Source of the DNA: Sphingomonas pseudosanguinis
GTDB taxonomy: Bacteria > Pseudomonadota > Alphaproteobacteria > Sphingomonadales > Sphingomonadaceae
Length of the DNA stretch: 64,000 nt
Direction of reading: 5' to 3'
Assembly (NCBI RefSeq): GCF_014196255.1
Contig: NZ_JACIDH010000012.1
Location: 29,992-93,991, forward strand
Below the pieces are notes generated by a model that saw nothing but the letters and a program-made list of their open reading frames with translations, was not told the origin of the DNA and did not search any database. Numbering within the stretch: position 1 is the stretch's first letter; every line of letters starts with the position of its first letter. The translations under genes and the position numbers were made by a program. Positions 63,008 through 64,000 of the stretch are shown in pieces.

Positions 63008-63019
63008 TGCACACCTGCA
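63008..63019. repeat. TGCACACCTGCA repeat, copy 3 (before repA)
   Basis: Lies between the RHH stop and the repA start (30 bases before the latter), so partition and replication could share one regulator. Confidence 0.6.
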
Positions 63020-63048
63020 ACAATGCAGGATGGCAGGATTGATCCTTC

Positions 63049-63942
63049 ATGACCAAGCGCCAAAATCCCAACCCCGAATTTGATCTGTTCATCCCGTTGA
63101 TGGGCGACCTCCCGCTGAAAGATCAGCGGGAGACGATGGAGCGGCCGTTCTTCTCGCTCCAGAAGCGCAAGCGGGTGAAGCCGATCGAATATAGCAGCCC
63201 GGACGGCGAGACGTGGGTCAAGATTGAGGCGATCCCCGCCTACGGCATGGCCACGATCTGGGACGCCGATATCTTGATATGGGCGGCGTCCACGCTCAAT
63301 CGGATGCGGGAGCAGGGGGTCAACGACCTTCCCCGGACACTTAGAACTACGTCCTATGACCTGTTGCGGGCGATCAAGCGCGACACCAGCGGCCGGGCTT
63401 ATCAGGAGTTGCAGGCTGCACTCCAGCGGCTTCAAACGACTTCCATATCGACCTCGATCCGCGCGCCCAAGCGGCGGACTAAGGCCGGTTTCAACTGGCT
63501 CGACAAATGGACGCTGGAGGTGGACCCGGACACTGACCAACCGCGCGGGATGACCATTACGCTGTCGGACTGGGTGTATGAGGGTATTATGGGGGAGCGG
63601 TCACTGCTCACCATGCACCAAGATTATTTCCTGCTGACCGGGGGGCTGGAACGCGCCCTGTATCGTATCGCGCGCAAGCACGCCGGCAATCAGAAGGGCG
63701 GGTGGACGTGTCGCGTCGAGGTGCTGCGCGACAAGACAGGCAGCGACAGCAAACCAAAAGAGTTCAACCGGATGCTGCGCAAAGTGGTGGAAGCCGACCA
63801 GCTCCCCGATTATGCGATGCACATGGCCGCAACAGCCGATGGCAGTCCTGCCGTGCTGTTTCGACTTCGGGGTGAAGCGGAGGCGCTGGCACTGACTGCC
63901 AAGTTGGCCCCTGTGCATTGTAGGGACACAGATTCACGGTAA
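63049..63942 (+). CDS. repA: Plasmid replication initiator RepA
   Basis: 297 residues. The segments FSLQKRKRVKPIEY, TYGMATIWDADILIWAAS-type IPAYGMATIWDADILIWAAS, RTTSYDLLRAIKRDTSGRAYQELQAALQRLQTTSI and the later YFLLTGGLERALYRIARKHAGNQ are typical of the RepA/TrfA-like (replication initiator protein A) family common on sphingomonad plasmids. The protein binds iterons and opens the origin. Repeats that could be its iterons were not found in the 58 bases that follow, so the origin is probably outside the window or in the repeat-rich part before parA. Confidence 0.88.
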   Translation: MTKRQNPNPEFDLFIPLMGDLPLKDQRETMERPFFSLQKRKRVKPIEYSSPDGETWVKIEAIPAYGMATIWDADILIWAASTLNRMREQGVNDLPRTLRTTSYDLLRAIKRDTSGRAYQELQAALQRLQTTSISTSIRAPKRRTKAGFNWLDKWTLEVDPDTDQPRGMTITLSDWVYEGIMGERSLLTMHQDYFLLTGGLERALYRIARKHAGNQKGGWTCRVEVLRDKTGSDSKPKEFNRMLRKVVEADQLPDYAMHMAATADGSPAVLFRLRGEAEALALTAKLAPVHCRDTDSR

Positions 63943-64000
63943 GCGTCAGCGGGCAGTTAGCGGCGCAGTTTCTCGATACCAAGTTCGCGCCACATCCATT

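Noticed and set aside
1..64000. tRNA or rRNA genes and a tRNA-linked integration site
   Set aside because: Reading both strands I found no tRNA-like cloverleaf or rRNA segment; a dedicated search program would be needed to exclude them fully.

Overview
The window looks like a plasmid (or a plasmid-derived contig end) of a high-GC alphaproteobacterium, most likely a sphingomonad. Pointers are the GumC/Wzc-type exopolysaccharide genes, the large TonB-dependent receptors, the dense use of ATGA/TGATG gene overlaps, and a parA - small ribbon-helix-helix gene - repA block at the right end. The assignment to a genus is inference; no rRNA or tRNA gene was seen.

Layout. (1) 1-9394: the end of an exopolysaccharide cluster, with flippase end, Wzy-like protein, two glycosyltransferases, O-antigen ligase-like protein, Wza-like lipoprotein, Wzc/GumC-like autokinase and two unknown envelope proteins. 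(2) 9718-12600: an IS3-family element (4-bp target duplication) split by an IS110/IS1111-type element inside its DDE motif. (3) 12680-19021: GH43-like glycosidase, an unknown protein plus lipoprotein pair, a GT39-like membrane glycosyltransferase and a GT4 glycosyltransferase. (4) 19046-22724: an orphan type VI secretion effector module (PAAR-lipase, two ankyrin lipoproteins, and a DcrB/Eag-like chaperone gene broken by IS630). (5) 22937-35639: a wreckage and defence region. A Tn3-family transposon without target duplication joins a truncated TonB receptor to a truncated restriction nuclease. Next come a cytosine methyltransferase, a ribbon-helix-helix regulator with a paired palindromic operator, a GIY-YIG nuclease, a Z1-domain ATPase split by a decayed IS256 element, and a serine recombinase.

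(6) 35828-53000s: a sulfur-stress and sulfur-oxidation island. Ten minus-strand genes form one tightly coupled operon: two persulfide-dioxygenase-like MBL proteins, two YeeE-type half transporters, a TIGR01244 phosphatase-like protein, sulfide:quinone oxidoreductase, a TauE exporter, TlpA and two DsbA-like proteins. Divergently come a 1-Cys peroxiredoxin, an ArsR regulator of the BigR/SqrR type and a DsrE protein. Then follow OsmC, a sulfite dehydrogenase pair (SorA plus cytochrome), a sulfite exporter with its LysR regulator, and a second sulfite-oxidase-like enzyme. Together they could carry sulfide to persulfide, to sulfite, to sulfate, with export of excess sulfite. (7) 51019-54121: ECF sigma factor, anti-sigma, YVTN propeller protein and DUF305 protein. 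(8) 54238-56134: a fluoride-resistance unit (promoter, fluoride riboswitch, CLC-F antiporter, DUF190 protein). A perfect 23-bp inverted repeat, one copy just upstream of the serine recombinase and one after the fluoride genes, brackets 20.5 kb that include regions 6-8.

(9) 56336-59622: acetyltransferase and a complete TonB-dependent receptor. (10) 59873-61886: gene debris, and a 791-bp unit in which two arrays of TGCTC-type repeats face each other around an 86-codon gene. (11) 62001-63942: parA, a small ribbon-helix-helix partner and repA, with three copies of a 12-bp palindrome at the gene boundaries.

The best candidates for novel biology are the inverted-array unit at 60905-61695, the bracketing 23-bp sites, and the Z1/methyltransferase/RHH/GIY-YIG defence cluster.
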